This document shows positions 34,801 to 49,800 of a stretch of 64,000 nt of DNA, in pieces. Source of the DNA: Chiridota heheva. Its lineage: Eukaryota > Echinodermata > Holothuroidea > Apodida > Chiridotidae. The stretch spans positions 1,289,001 through 1,353,000 of the forward strand of contig JAIGNY010000077.1 of assembly GCA_020152595.1 (NCBI GenBank), given 5' to 3'. The notes below the pieces were generated by a model, which was given only the letters and a program-made list of their open reading frames with translations, did not search any database and was not told the DNA's origin. Each line of letters opens with the position of its first letter. The first letter of the stretch is position 1. The position numbers were made by a program, and so were the translations under genes.

Positions 34801-37800
34801 TGAGAGAGGTGCCACCTATACCCCCTGAGAGGTGCCGCCTATACCCCTGAGAGGTGCCGCCTATACCCCCTGAGAGGGGCCACCTATACCCCCTGAGAGG
34901 GGCCACCTATACCCCCTGAGAGGTGCAACCTATACCCCTGAGAGGTGCCACCTATACCCCGTGAGAGGGGCCACCTATACCCCCTGAGAGGGGCTACCTA
35001 TACCCCCTGAGAGGTGCCAATCATAACCCCTGAGAGGTGCCACCTATACCCCGTGAGAGGGGCCACCTATACCCTCTGAGAGGGGCCACCTATACACCCT
35101 GAGAGGGGCCACCTATACCCCTGAGAGGGGCCACCTATACCACCTGAGAGGTGCCGCCTATACCCCTGAGGTGTCACTCATAACCCCTGAGAGGTGCCAC
35201 TCATACCCCTTTTAGGTGCCACCTATAACCCTTGAGAGGTGCCACCTATACCCCCTGATAGGGTCACCTACACCCCTGAGAGGTGCCACCTATACCCCGT
35301 GAGAGGGGCCACCTATACCTCCTGAGAGGGGCCGCCTTCACCCCTGAGAGGGGCCACCTATACCCCTGAGAGGTGTCAATCATAACCCCTGAGAGGTGCC
35401 ACCACACCCCTGGAGAGGTACCACCTATACCCCCTGAGAGGTGTCACTCATACCCCCCTGAGAGGTGCCACTCATACCCCCCGAGAGGGGCCACCTACAC
35501 CCCCTGAGAGGGGCCACCTATACCCCTGAGAGGTGCCACCTATACTCCCTGAGAGGTGCCACCTATACCCCGTGAAAGGTGCCACCTATACCCCTGAAAG
35601 GTGCCGCCTATACCCCCTGAGAGAGGTGCCACCTATACCCCCTGAGAGTTGCCGCCTATACCCCCTGAGAGGTGCCGCCTATACCCCCTGAGAGGGGCCA
35701 CCTATACCCCCTGAGAGGGGCCACCTATACCCCCTGAGAGGTGCCACCTATACCCCCTGAGAGGGGCCACCTATACCCCCTGAGAGGGGCCACCTATACC
35801 CCTGAGAGGTGCCGCCTATACCCCTGAGGTGTCACTCATAACCCCTGAGAGGTGCCACTCATACCCCTTTCAGGTGCCACCTATAACCCCTGAGAGGTGC
35901 CACCTATAACCCCTGATAGGGGCCACCTACACCCCTGAGAGGGGCCACCTACACCCCTGAGAGGTGCCACCTACACCCCTGAGAGGTGCCACCATACCCC
36001 CTGAGAGAGGCCACCTATACCCCCTGAGAGGTGCCACCTACACTCCCTGAGAGGTGCCACCTATACCACCTGAGAGGTGCCACATACACCCCCGAGAGGG
36101 GCCACCTACACCCTGAGAGGTGCCACCTATACCCCTGGGAGGTGCCACCTATACTCGCTGAGAGGTGCCACCTATACCCCGTGAAAGGTGCCACCTATCC
36201 CCTGAAAGGTGCCGCCTATACCCCTGAGAGAGGTGCCACCTATACCCCTGAGAGGTGCCACCTATACCCCTGAGAGGTGCCGCCTATACCCCTGAGAGGG
36301 GCCACCTATACCCCCTGAGAGGGGCCACCTATACCCCCTGAGAGGTGCCACCTATACCCCTGAGGTGTCACTCATAACCCCTGAGAGGTGCCACCTATAA
36401 CCCCTGAGAGGTGCCACCTACACCCCCTGAGAGGTGCCACCTTTACCCCCTGAGAGGTGCCACCTATACTCTCTGAGAGACGCCACCTATACCCCTGAGG
36501 TGCCACCTACACTCCCTGAGAGGTGCCACCTATACCACCTGAGGTGCCACCTATACCCCCTGAGAGGGGCCACCTACAACCCCTGAGAGGTGCCACCACA
36601 CCCCTGAGAGGGGCCACCTACACCCCTGAGGAGGGGTCACCTACACCCCCTGAGAGGTGCCACCTATACCCCGTGAGAGGGGCCACCTATACCCCCTGAG
36701 AGGGGCCGCCTTAACCCCCTGAGAGGGGCCACCTATACCCCCTGAGAGGTGCCACCTACACTCCCTGAGAGGTGCCGCCTATACCATCTGAGAGGTGCCA
36801 CCTATACCCCTGAGAGGGCCACCTACAACCCCTGAGAGGTGCCACCTACACCCCTGAGAGGGGCCACCTACACCCCCTGAGAGGGGTCACCTACACCCCC
36901 TGAAGGTGCCACCTATACCCCGTGAGAGGGGCCACCTATACCCCCTGAGAGGGGCCGCCTTCACCCCCTGAGATGGGCCACCTATACCCCCTGAGAGGTG
37001 CTAATCATAACCCCTGAGAGGTGCCACCTACACCCCCGGAGAGGTACCACCTATACCCCTGAGAGGTGTCACTCCATACCCCTGAGAGGTGCCACTCCAT
37101 ACCCCTGAGAGGTGCCACCTATACCACCTGAGAGGTGCCACCTATACCCCATGAGAGGGGCCACCTATACCCCCTGAGAGGGGCCGCCTTCACCCCCTGA
37201 GAGGGGCCACCTATACCCCCTGAGAGGGGCCACCTATACCCCCTGAGAGGTGCCACCTATACACCCTGAGAGGGGCCACCTACACCCCCTGAAAGGTGCC
37301 GCCTATACCCCTGAGAGGTGCCACCTATACCCCTGAGAGGTGCCGCCTATACCCCCTGAGAGGTGCCGCCTATACCCCCTGAGAGGTGCCACCTATACCC
37401 CCTGAGAGGTGCCACCTATACCCCGTGAGAGGGGCCACCTATACCCCGTAAAAGGTGCCACCTATACCCCCTGAAAGGTGCCGCCTATACCCCTGAGAGA
37501 GGTGCCACCTATACCCCTGAGAGGTGCCGCCTATACCCCTGAGAGGTGCCGCCTATACCCACTGAGAGGGGCCACCTATACCCCCTGAGAGGGGCCACCT
37601 ATACCCCCTGAGAGGTGCCACCTATACCCCTGAGAGGTGCCACCTACACCCCTGAGAGGTGCCACCTATACACCCTGAGAGGGGCCACCTACACCCCGAA
37701 AGGTGCCGCCTATACCCCTGAGAGAGGTGCCACCTATACCCCTGAGAGGTGCCGTCTATACCCCTGAGAGGTGCCGCCTATACCCCTGAGAGGTGCCACA

Positions 37801-40800
37801 TATACCCCTGAGAGGTGCCACCTATACCCCGTGAGAGGGGCCACCTATACCCCGTGAAAGGTGCCACCTATACCCCTGAGAGGTGCCACCTATACCCCTA
37901 AGGTGTCACTCATAACCCCTGAGAGGTGCCACTCATACCCCTTTTAGGTACCACCTATAACCCCTGAGAGGTGCCACCTACACCCCCTGAGAGGGGCCAC
38001 CTACACCCCCTGAGAGGGGCCACCTACACCCCCTGAGAGGTGCCACTCATACCCTCTGAGAGGTGCCACCTATAACCCCTGAGAGGTGCCACCTATACCC
38101 CTGAGAGGTGCCGCCTATACCCCTGAGAGGGGCCGCCTATACCCCCTGAGAGGGGTTACCTATACCCCCTGAGAGGGGCCACCTATACCCCCTGAGAGGG
38201 GCCACCTATACACCCTGAGAGGGGCCACCTACACCCCTGAGAGGGGCCACCTACACCCCTGAGGAGGGGCCACCTACACCCTGAGAGGTGCCACCTCTAC
38301 CCCTGGGAGGTGCCACCTATACCCCGTGAAAGGTGCCACCTATGCCCCTGAAAGGTGCCGCCTATACCCCTGAGAGAGGTGCCACCTATGCCCCTGAGAG
38401 TTGCCGCCTATACCCCTGAGAGGTGCCGCCTATACCCCTGAGAGGGGCCACCTATACCCCTGAGAGGGGCCACCTATACCCCTGAGAGGTGCCACCTATG
38501 CCCCCCTGAGAGGGGCCACCTATACCCCTGAGAGGGGCCACCTATACCCCTGAGAGGTGCCGCCTATACCCCTGAGGTGTCACTCATAACCCCTGAGAGG
38601 TGCCACTCATACCCCTTTCAGGTGCCACCTATAACCCCTGAGAGGTGCCACCTATAACCCCTGATAGGGGCCACCTACACCCCCTGAGAGGGGCCACCTA
38701 CACCCCCTGAGAGGTGCCACCTACACCCCCTGAGAGGTGCCACTCATACCCCCTGAGAGAGGCCACCTATACCCCCTGAGAGGTGCCACCTACACTCCCT
38801 GAGAGGTGCCACCTATACCACCTGAGAGGTGCCACCTACACCCCCCGAGAGGGGCCACCTACACCCCTGAGAGGTGCCACCTATACCCCCTGGGAGGTGC
38901 CACCTATACTCGCTGAGAGGTGCCACCTATACCCCGTGAAAGGTGCCACCTATCCCCCTGAAAGGTGCCGCCTATACCCCCTGAGAGAGGTGCCACCTAT
39001 ACCCCCTGAGAGGTGCCACCTATACCCCCTGAGAGGTGCCGCCTATACCCCCTGAGAGGGGCCACCTATACCCCCTGAGAGGGGCCACCTATACCCCCTG
39101 AGAGGTGCCACCTATACCCCTGAGGTGTCACTCATAACCCCTGAGAGGAGCCACCTATAACCCCTGAGAGGTGCCACCTACACCCCCTGAGAGGTGCCAC
39201 CTTTACCCCCTGAGAGGTGCCACCTATACTCTCTGAGAGACGCCACCTATACCCCCTGAGGTGCCACCTACACTCCCTGAGAGGTGCCACCTATACCACC
39301 TGAGGTGCCACCTATACCCCCTGAGAGGGGCCACCTACAACCCCTGAGAGGTGCCACCTACACCCCCGGAGAGGGGCCACCTACACCCCCTGAGAGGGGT
39401 CACCTACACCCCTGAGAGGTGCCACCTATACCCCGTGAGAGGGGCCACCTATACCCCCTGAGAGGGGCCGCCTTCACCCCCTGAGAGGGGCCACCTATAC
39501 CCCCTGAGAGGTGCCACCTACACTCCCTGAGAGGTGCCGCCTATACCACCTGAGAGGTGCCACCTATACCCCCTGAGAGGGGCCACCTACAACCCCTGAG
39601 AGGTGCCACCTACACCCCCTGAGAGGGGCCACCTACACCCCCTGAGAGGGGTCACCTACACCCCCTGAAAGGTGCCACCTATACCCCGTGAGAGGGGCCA
39701 CCTATACCCCCTGAGAGGGGCCGCCTTCACCCCCTGAGATGGGCCACCTATACCCCCTGAGAGGTGCTAATCATAACCCCTGAGAGGTGCCACCTACACC
39801 CCCGGAGAGGTACCACCTATACCCCTGAGAGGTGTCACTCATACCCCCCTGAGAGGTGCCACTCATACCCCCTGAGAGGTTCCACCTATACCACCTGAGA
39901 GGTGCCACCTATACCCCATGAGAGGGGCCACCTATACCCCCTGAGAGGGGCCGCCTTCACCCCCTGAGAGGGGCCACCTATACCCCCTGAGAGGGGCCAC
40001 CTATACCCCCTGAGAGGTGCCACCTATACACCCTGAGAGGGGCCACCTACACCCCCGAAAGGTGCCGCCTATACCCCCTGAGAGAGGTGCCACCTATACC
40101 CCCTGAGAGGTGCCGCCTATACCCCCTGAGAGGTGCCGCCTATACCCCTGAGAGGTGCCACCTATGCCCCTGAGAGGTGCCACCTATGCCCCGTGAGAGG
40201 GGCCACCTATACCCCGTGAAAGGTGCCACCTATACCCCCTGAAAGGTGCCGCCTATACCTTCTGAGAGAGGTGCCACCTATACCCCTGAGAGGTGCCGCC
40301 TATGCCCCTGAGAGGTGCCGCCTATACCCACTGAGAGGGGCCACCTATACCCCTGAGAGGGGCCACCTATACCCCTGAGAGGTGCCACCTATACCCCTGA
40401 GAGGTGCCACCTACACCCCTGAGAGGTGCCACCTATACACCCTGAGAGGGGCCACCTACACCCCCGAAAGGTGCCGCCTATACCCCTGAGAGAGGTGCCA
40501 CCTATACCCCTGAGAGGTGCCGTCTATACCCCCTGAGAGGTGCCGCCTATACCCCCTGAGAGGTGCCACATATACCCCCTGAGAGGTGCCACCTATACCC
40601 CGTGAGAGGGGCCACCTATACCCCGTGAAAGGTGCCACCTATACCCCCTGAGAGGTGCCACCTATACCCCTAAGGTGTCACTCATAACCCCTGAGAGGTG
40701 CCACTCATACCCCTTTTAGGTGCCACCTATAACCCCTGAGAGGTGCCACCTACACCCCCTGAGAGGGGCCACCTACACCCCCTGAGAGGGGCCACCTACA

Positions 40801-43800
40801 CCCCCTGAGAGGTGCCACTCATACCCTCTGAGAGGTGCCACCTATAACCCCTGAGAGGTGCCACCTATACCCCTGAGAGGTGCCGCCTATACCCCTGAGA
40901 GGGGCCGCCTATACCCCCTGAGAGGGGTTACCTATACCCCCTGAGAGGGGCCACCTATACCCCCTGAGAGGGGCCACCTATACACCCTGAGGAGGGGCCA
41001 CCTACACCCCTGAGAGGGGCCACCTACACCCTGGAGAGGGGCCACCTACACCCCTGAGAGGTGCCACCTCTACCCCTGGGAGGTGCCACCTATACTCCCT
41101 GAGGTGCCACCTATACCCCGTGAAAGGTGCCACCTATACCCCCTGAAAGGTGCCGCCTATACCCCCTGAGAGAGGTGCCACCTATACCCCCTGAGAGGTG
41201 CCACCTATACCCCCTGAGAGGGGCCACCTATACCCCCTGAGAGGTGCCACCTATACCCCCTGAGAGGTGCCACCTATACACCCTGAGAGGGGCCACCTAC
41301 ACCCCCTGAAAGGTGCCGCCTACATCCCCTGAAAGAGGTGCCACCTATATGCCCCTGAGAGGTGCCGCCTATACCCCTGAGAGGTGCCGCCTATACATAC
41401 CCCCTGAGAGGTGCCACCTATACCCCGTGGGAGGGGCCACCTATACCCCCTGGAGGGGCCACCTATACCCCTGAGAGGGGCCACCTATACCCCTGAGAGG
41501 GGCCACCTATACCCCTGAGAGGGGCCACCTATACCCCTGAGAGGGCCACCTATACCCCTGAGAGGGGCCACCTATACCCCTGAGAGGTGCCGCCTATACC
41601 CCTAAGGTGTCACTCATAACCCCTGAGAGGTGCCACTCATACCCCTTTTAGGTGCCACCTATAACCCCTGAGAGGTGCCACCTATAACCCCTGATAGGGG
41701 TCACCTACACCCCCTGAGAGGTGCCACCTATACCCCGTGAGAGGGGCCACCTATACCCCCTGAGAGGGCCGCCTTCACCCCTGAGAGGGGCCACCTATAC
41801 CCCTGAGAGGTGTCAATCATAACCCCTGAGAGGTGCCACCTATACACCCTGAGAGAGGTGCCACCTATACCCCCTGAGAGGTGCCGTCTATACCCCCTGA
41901 GAGGTGCCGCCTATGCCCCCTGAGAGGTGCCACCTATACCCCTGAGAGGTGCCACCTATACCCCGTGAGAGGGGCCACCTATACCCCGTGAAAGGTGCCA
42001 CCTATACCCCTGAGAGGTGCCACCTATACCCCTAAGGTGTCACTCATAACCCCTGAGAGGTGCCACTCATACCCCTTTTAGGTGCCACCTATAACCCCTG
42101 AGAGGTGCCACCTATACCCCCTGAGAGGGGCCACCTACACCCCCTGAGAGGGGCCACCTACACCCCCTGAGAGGTGCCACTCATACCCTCTGAGAGGTGC
42201 CACCTATAACCCCTGAGAGGTGCCACCTATACCCCCTGAGAGGTGCCGCCTATACCCCCTGAGAGGGGCCGCCTACACCCCCTGAGAGGGGTTACCTATA
42301 CCCCCTGAGAGGGGCCACCTATACCCCTGAGAGGGGCCACCTATACACCCTGAGGGGCCACCTACACCCCTGAGAGGGGCCACCTACACCCCCTGAGGAG
42401 GGCCACCTACACCCTGAGAGGTGCCACCTATACCCCCTGGGAGGTGCCACCTATACTCCCTGAGAGGTGCCACCTATACCCCGTGAAAGGTGCCACCTAT
42501 ACCCCCTGAAAGGTGCCGCCTATACCCCTGAGAGAGGTGCCACCTATACCCCCTGAGAGGTGCCACCTATACCCCCTGAGAGGGGCCACCTATACCCCTG
42601 AGAGGTGCCACCTATACACCCTGAGAGGGGCCACCTACACCCCTGAAAGGTGCCGCCTACACCCCCTGAGAGGTGCCACCTATACCCCTGAGAGGTGCCG
42701 CCTATACCCCTGAAAGGTGCCGCCTATGCCCCTGAGAGGTGCCACCTATACCCCTGTGAGAGGGGCCACCTATACCCCTGAGAGGAGCCACCTATACCCC
42801 CTGAGAGGGGCCATCTATACCCCCTGAGAGGGGCCACCTATACCCCCTGAGAGGTGCCGCCTATACCCCTGAGGTGTCACTCATAACCCCTGAGAGGTGC
42901 CACTCATACCCCTTTTAGGTGCCACCTATAACCCCTGAGAGGTGCCACCTATAACCCCTGATAGGGATCACCTACACCCCTGAGAGGTGCCACCTATACC
43001 CCGTGAGAGGGGCCACCTATACCCCTGAGAGGGGCCACCTTCACCCCCTGAGAGGGGCCACCTATACCCCTGAGAGGTGTCAATCATAACCCCTGAGAGG
43101 TGCCACCTACACCCCCGGAGAGGTACCACCTATACCCCTGAGAGGTGTCACTCATACCCCCCTGAGAGGTGCCACTCATACCCCCCGAGAGGGGCCACCT
43201 ACACCCCCTGAGAGGGGCCATCTACACCCCTGAGAGGTGCCACCTATACTCCCTGAGAGGTGCCACCTATACCCCGTGAAAGGTGCCACCTATACCCCCT
43301 GAAAGGTGCCGCCTATACCCCCTGAGAGGGGCCACCTATACCCCCTGAGAGGTGCCACCTATGCCCCCTGAGAGGTGCCGCCTATACCCCCTGAGAGGGG
43401 CCACCTATACCCCCTGAGAGGGGCCACCTATACCCCCTGAGAGGTGCCACCTATACCCCTAAAGTGTCACTCATAACCCCTGAGAGGTGCCACTCATACC
43501 CCTTTTAGGTGCCACCTATAACCCCTGAGAGGTGCCACCTACACCCCCTGAGAGGGGCCACCTACACCCCCTGAGAGGGGCCACCTACACCCCCTGAGAG
43601 GTGCCACTCATACCCTCTGAGAGGTGCCACCTATAACCCCTGAGAGGTGCCACCTATACCCCCTGAGAGGTGCCGCCTATACCCCTGAGAGGGCCGCCTA
43701 TACCCCTGAGAGGGGTTACCTATACCCCTGAGAGGGCCACCTATACCCCTTGAGGGGCCACCTATACCCTGAGGGGCCACCTACACCCCTGATAGGGCCA

Positions 43801-46800
43801 CCTACACCCCTGAGGGGGCCACCTACACCCCTGAGAGGTGCCACCTATACCCCCTGGGAGGTGCCACCTATACTCCCTGAGAGGTGCCACCTATACCCCT
43901 GAGGTGTCACTCATAACCCCTGAGAGGTGCCACCTATAACCCCTGAGAGGTGCCACCTACACCCCGAAAGGTGCCACCTTTACCCCTGAGAGGTGCCACC
44001 TATACTCTCTGAGAGACGCCACCTATACCCCTGAGAGGTGCCACCTACACTCCCTGAGAGGTGCCACCTATACCACCTGAGAGGTGCCACCTATACCCCT
44101 GAGAGGGCCACCTATACCCCTGAGAGGGGCCACCTACAACCCCTGAGAGGTGCCACCTACACCCCCTGAGAGGGGCCACCTACACCCCCTGAGAGGGGTC
44201 ACCTACACCCCCTGAGAGGTGCCACCTATACCCCGTGAGAGGGGCCACCTATACCCCTGAAAGGGGCCGCCTTCACCCCTGAGGAGGGGCCACCTATACC
44301 CCTGAGAGGTGCCAATCATAACCCCTGAGAGGTGCCACCTACACCCCCGGAGAGGTACCACCTATACCCCTGAGAGGTGTCACTCATACCCCCCTGAGAG
44401 GTGCCACTCATACCCCCTGAGAGGTGCCACCTATACCCCCTGAGAGGTGCCACCTATACCCCCTGAGAGGTGCCACCTTTACCCCCTGAGAGGTGCCACC
44501 TATACTCTCTGAGAGACGCCACCTATACCCCTGAGAGGTGCCGTCTATACCCCTGAGAGGTGCCGCCTATACCCCTGAGAGGTGCCACCTATGCCCCTGA
44601 GAGGTGCCACCTATACCCCGTGAGAGGGGCCACCTATACCCCGTGAAAGGTGCCACCTATACCCCCTGAGAGGTGCCACCTATGCCCCTAAGGTGTCACT
44701 CATAACCCTGAGAGGTGCCACTCATACCCCTTTTAGGTGCCACCTATAACCCCTGAGAGGTGCCACCTACACCCCCTGAGAGGGGCCACCTACACCCCCT
44801 GAGAGGGGCCACCTACACCCCCTGAGAGGTGCCACTCATACCCTCTGAGAGGTGCCACCTATAACCCCTGAGAGGTGCCACCTATACCCCCTGAGAGGTG
44901 CCGCCTATACCCCCTGAGAGGGGCCGCCTATACCCCCTGAGAGGGGTTACCTATACCCCCTGAGAGGGGCCACCTATACCCCTGAGGGGCCACCTATACA
45001 CCCTGAGAGGGGCCACCTACACCCCTGAGAGGGGCCACCTACACCCCTGAGAGGGGCCACCTACACCCCTGAGAGGTGCCACCTATACCCCTGGGAGGTG
45101 CCACCTATACCCTGAGAGGTGCCACCTATACCCCGTGAAAGGTGCCACCTATACCCCCTGAAAGGTGCCGCCTATACCCCCTGAGAGAGGTGCCACCTAT
45201 ACCCCTGAGAGGTGCCACCTATACCCCCTGAGAGGGGCCACCTATACCCCCTGAGAGGTGCCACCTATACACCCTGAGGAGGGCCACCTACACCCCTGAA
45301 AGGTGCCGCCTACACCCCTGAGAGGTGCCACCTATACCCCCTGAGAGGTGCCGCCTATACCCCCTGAAAGGTGCCGCCTATACCCCCTGAGAGGTGCCAC
45401 CTATACCCTGTGAGAGGGGCCACCTATACCCCTGAGAGGGGCCACCTATACCCCCTGAGAGGGGCCATCTATACCCCCTGAGAGGGGCCACCTATACCCC
45501 CTGAGAGGTGCCGCCTATACCCCTGAGGTGTCACTCATAACCCCTGAGAGGTGCCACTCATACCCCTTTTAGGTGCCACCTATAACCCCTGAGAGGTGCC
45601 ACCTATAACCCCTGATAGGGATCACCTACACCCCCTGAGAGGTGCCACCTATACCCCGTGAGAGGGGCCACCTATACCCCCTGAGAGGGGCCGCCTTCAC
45701 CCCCTGAGAGGGGCCACCTATACCCCCTGAGAGGTGTCAATCATAACCCCTGAGAGGTGCCACCTACACCCCCGGAGAGGTACCACCTATACCCCTGAGA
45801 GGTGTCACTCATACCCCCCTGAGAGGTGCCACTCATACCCCCCGAGAGGGGCCACCTACACCCCCTGAGAGGGGCCATCTACACCCCTGAGAGGTGCCAC
45901 CTATACTCCTGAGAGGTGCCACCTATACCCCGTGAAAGGTGCCACCTATACCCCCTGAAAGGTGCCGCCTATACCCCTGAGAGGGGCCACCTATACCCCT
46001 GAGAGGTGCCACCTATGCCCCTGAGAGGTGCCGCCTATACCCCTGAGAGGGGCCACCTATACCCCCTGAGAGGGGCCACCTATACCCCCTGAGAGGTGCC
46101 ACCTATACCCCTAAAGTGTCACTCATAACCCCTGAGAGGTGCCACTCATACCCCTTTTAGGTGCCACCTATAACCCCTGAGAGGTGCCACCTACACCCCC
46201 TGAGAGGGGCCACCTACACCCCCTGAGAGGGGCCACCTACACCCCCTGAGAGGTGCCACTCATACCCTCTGAGAGGTGCCACCTATAACCCCTGAGAGGT
46301 GCCACCTATACCCCCTGAGAGGTGCCGCCTATACCCCCTGAGAGGGGCCGCCTATACCCCCTGAGAGGGGTTACCTATACCCCCTGAGAGGGGCCACCTA
46401 TACCCCTTGAGAGGGGCCACCTATACACCCTGAGAGGGGCCACCTACACCCCTGATAGGGGCCACCTACACCCCCTGAGAGGGGCCACCTACACCCCTGA
46501 GAGGTGCCACCTATACCCCCTGGGAGGTGCCACCTATACTCCCTGAGAGGTGCCACCTATACCCCTGAGGTGTCACTCATAACCCCTGAGAGGTGCCACC
46601 TATAACCCCTGAGAGGTGCCACCTACACCCCCCGAAAGGTGCCACCTTTACCCCCTGAGAGGTGCCACCTATACTCTCTGAGAGACGCCACCTATACCCC
46701 CTGAGAGGTGCCACCTACACTCCCTGAGAGGTGCCACCTATACCACCTGAGAGGTGCCACCTATACCCCCTGAGAGGGGCCACCTATACCCCTTGAGAGG

Positions 46801-49800
46801 GGACACCTACAACCCCTGAGAGGTGCCACCTACACCTGAGGAGAGGGGCCACCTACACCCCTGAGAGGGGTCACCTACACCCCTGAGAGGTGCCACCTAT
46901 ACCCCGTGAGAGGGGCCACCTATACCCCTGAAAGGGCCGCCTTCACCCCTGAGAGGGCCACCTATACCCCTGAGAGGTGCCAATCATAACCCCTGAAAGG
47001 TGCCACCTACACCCGGAGAGAGGACCTATACCCCTGGAGGTACCACCTATACCCCCTGAGGAGGTGCCACTCCATACCCCCTGAGAGGTGCCACTCCATA
47101 CCCCTGAGAGGTGCCACCTATACCCCCTGAGAGGTGCCACCTATACCCCCTGAGAGGTGCCACCTTTACCCCCTGAGAGGTGCCACCTATACTCTCTGAG
47201 AGACGCCACCTATACCCCCTGAGAGGTGCCACCTACACTCCCTGAGAGGTGCCACCTATACCACCTGAGAGGTGCTACCTATACCCCCTGAGAGGGGCCA
47301 CCTACAACCCCTGAGAGGTGCCACCTACACCCCCTGAGAGGGGTCACCTACACCCCCTGAGAGGTGCCACCTATACCCCGTGAGAGGGGCCACCTATACC
47401 CCCTGAAAGGGGCCGCCTTCACCCCCTGAGAGGGGCCACCTATACCCCCTGAGAGGTGCCGCCTATGCCCCCTGAGAGGTGCCGCCTATACCCCCTGAGA
47501 GGGGCCACCTATACCCCCTGAGAGGGGCCACCTATACCCCCTGAGAGGTGCCACCTATACCCCTAAGGTGTCACTCATAACCCCTGAGAGGTGCCACTCA
47601 TACCCCTTTTAGGTGCCACCTATAACCCCTTTTAGGTGCCACCTATAACCCCTGAGAGGTGCCACCTATACCCCCTGAGAGGGGCCACCTACACCCCCTG
47701 AGAGGGGCCACCTACACCCCCTGAGAGGTGCCACTCATACCCTCTGAGAGGTGCCACCTATAACCCCTGAGAGGTGCCACCTATACCCCCTGAGAGGTGC
47801 CGCCTATACCCCCTGAGAGGGGCCGCCTATACCCCCTGAGAGGGGTTACCTATACCCCCTGAGAGGGGCCACCTATACCCCTTGAGAGGGGCCACCTATA
47901 CACCCTGAGAGGGGCCACCTACACCCCTGATAGGGGCCACCTACACCCCTGAGAGGGGCCACCTACACCCTGAGAGGTGCCACCTATGCCCCCTGGGAGG
48001 TGCCACCTATACCCCTGAGAGGTGCCACCTATGCCCCTGAGGTGTCACTCATAACCCCTGAGAGGTGCCACCTATAACCCCTGAGAGGTGCCACCTACAC
48101 CCCCCGAAAGGTGCCACCTTTACCCCCTGAGAGGTGCCACCTATACTCTCTGAGAGACGCCACCTATACCCCCTGAGAGGTGCCACCTACACTCCCTGAG
48201 AGGTGCCACCTATACCACCTGAGAGGTGCCACCTATACCCCCTGAGAGGGGCCACCTATACCCCCTGAGAGGGGCCACCTACAACCCCTGAGAGGTGCCA
48301 CCTACACCCCCTGAGAGGCGCCACCTACACCCCCTGAGAGGGGTCACCTACACCCCCTGAGAGGTGCCACCTATACCCCGTGAGAGGGGCCACCTATACC
48401 CCCTGAAAGGGGCCGCCTTCACCCCCTGAGAGGGGCCACCTATACCCCCTGAGAGGTGCCAATCATAACCCCTGAGAGGTGCCACCTACACCCCCGGAGA
48501 GGTACCACCTATACCCCTGAGAGGTGTCACTCATACCCCCCTGAGAGGTGCCACTCATACCCCCTGAGAGGTGCCACCTATACCCCCTGAGAGGTGCCAC
48601 CTATACCCCCTGAGAGGTGCCACCTTTACCCCCTGAGAGGTGCCACCTATACTCTCTGAGAGACGCCACCTATACCTCCTGAGAGGTGCCACCTACACTC
48701 CCTGAGAGGTGCCACCTATACCACCTGAGAGGTGCTACCTATACCCCCTGAGAGGTGCCACCTATACCCCGTGAGAGGGGCCACCTATACCCCGTGAAAG
48801 GTGCCACCTATACCCCCTGAGAGGTGCCACCTATACCCCTAAGGTGTCACTCATAACCCCTGAGAGGTGCCACTCATACCCCTTTTAGGTGCCACCTATA
48901 ACCCCTGAGAGGTGCCACCTACACCCCCTGAGAGGGGCCACCTACACCCCCTGAGAGGGGCCACCTACACCCCTGAGGAGGTGCCACCATACCCTCTGAG
49001 AGGTGCCACCTATAACCCCTGAGAGGTGCCACCTATACCCCCTGAGAGGTGCCGCCTATACCCCCTGAGAGGGGCCGCCTATACCCCCTGAGAGGGGTTA
49101 CCTATACCCCCTGAGAGGGGCCACCTATACCCCCTGAGAGGGGCCACCTATACACCCTGAGAGGGGCCACCTACACCCCTGAGAGGGGCCACCTACACCC
49201 CCTGAGAGGGGCCACCTACACCCCTGAGAGGTGCCACCTATACCCCCTGGGAGGTGCCACCTATACTCCCTGAGAGGTGCCACCTATACCCCGTGAAAGG
49301 TGCCACCTATACCCCCTGAAAGGTGCCGCCTATACCCCCTGAGAGAGGTGCCACCTATACCCCCTGAGAGGTGCCACCTATACCCCCTGAGAGGGGCCAC
49401 CTATACCCCCTGAGAGGTGCCACCTATACACCCTGAGAGGGGCCACCTACACCCCCTGAAAGGTGCCGCCTACACCCCCTGAGAGGTGCCACCTATACCC
49501 CCTGAGAGGTGCCGCCTATACCCCTGAAAGGTGCCGCCTATACCCCTGAGAGGTGCCACCTATACCCCTGTGAGAGGGGCCACCTATACCCCTGAGAGGG
49601 GCCACCTATACCCCTGAGAGGGGCCATCTATACCCCTGAGAGGGGCCACCTATACCCCTGAGAGGTGCCACCTATACCCCTGAGGTGTCACTCATAACCC
49701 CTGAGAGGTGCCACTCATACCCCTTTTAGGTGCCACCTATAACCCCTGAGAGGTGCCACCTATAACCCCTGATAGGGATCACCTACACCCCTGAGAGGTG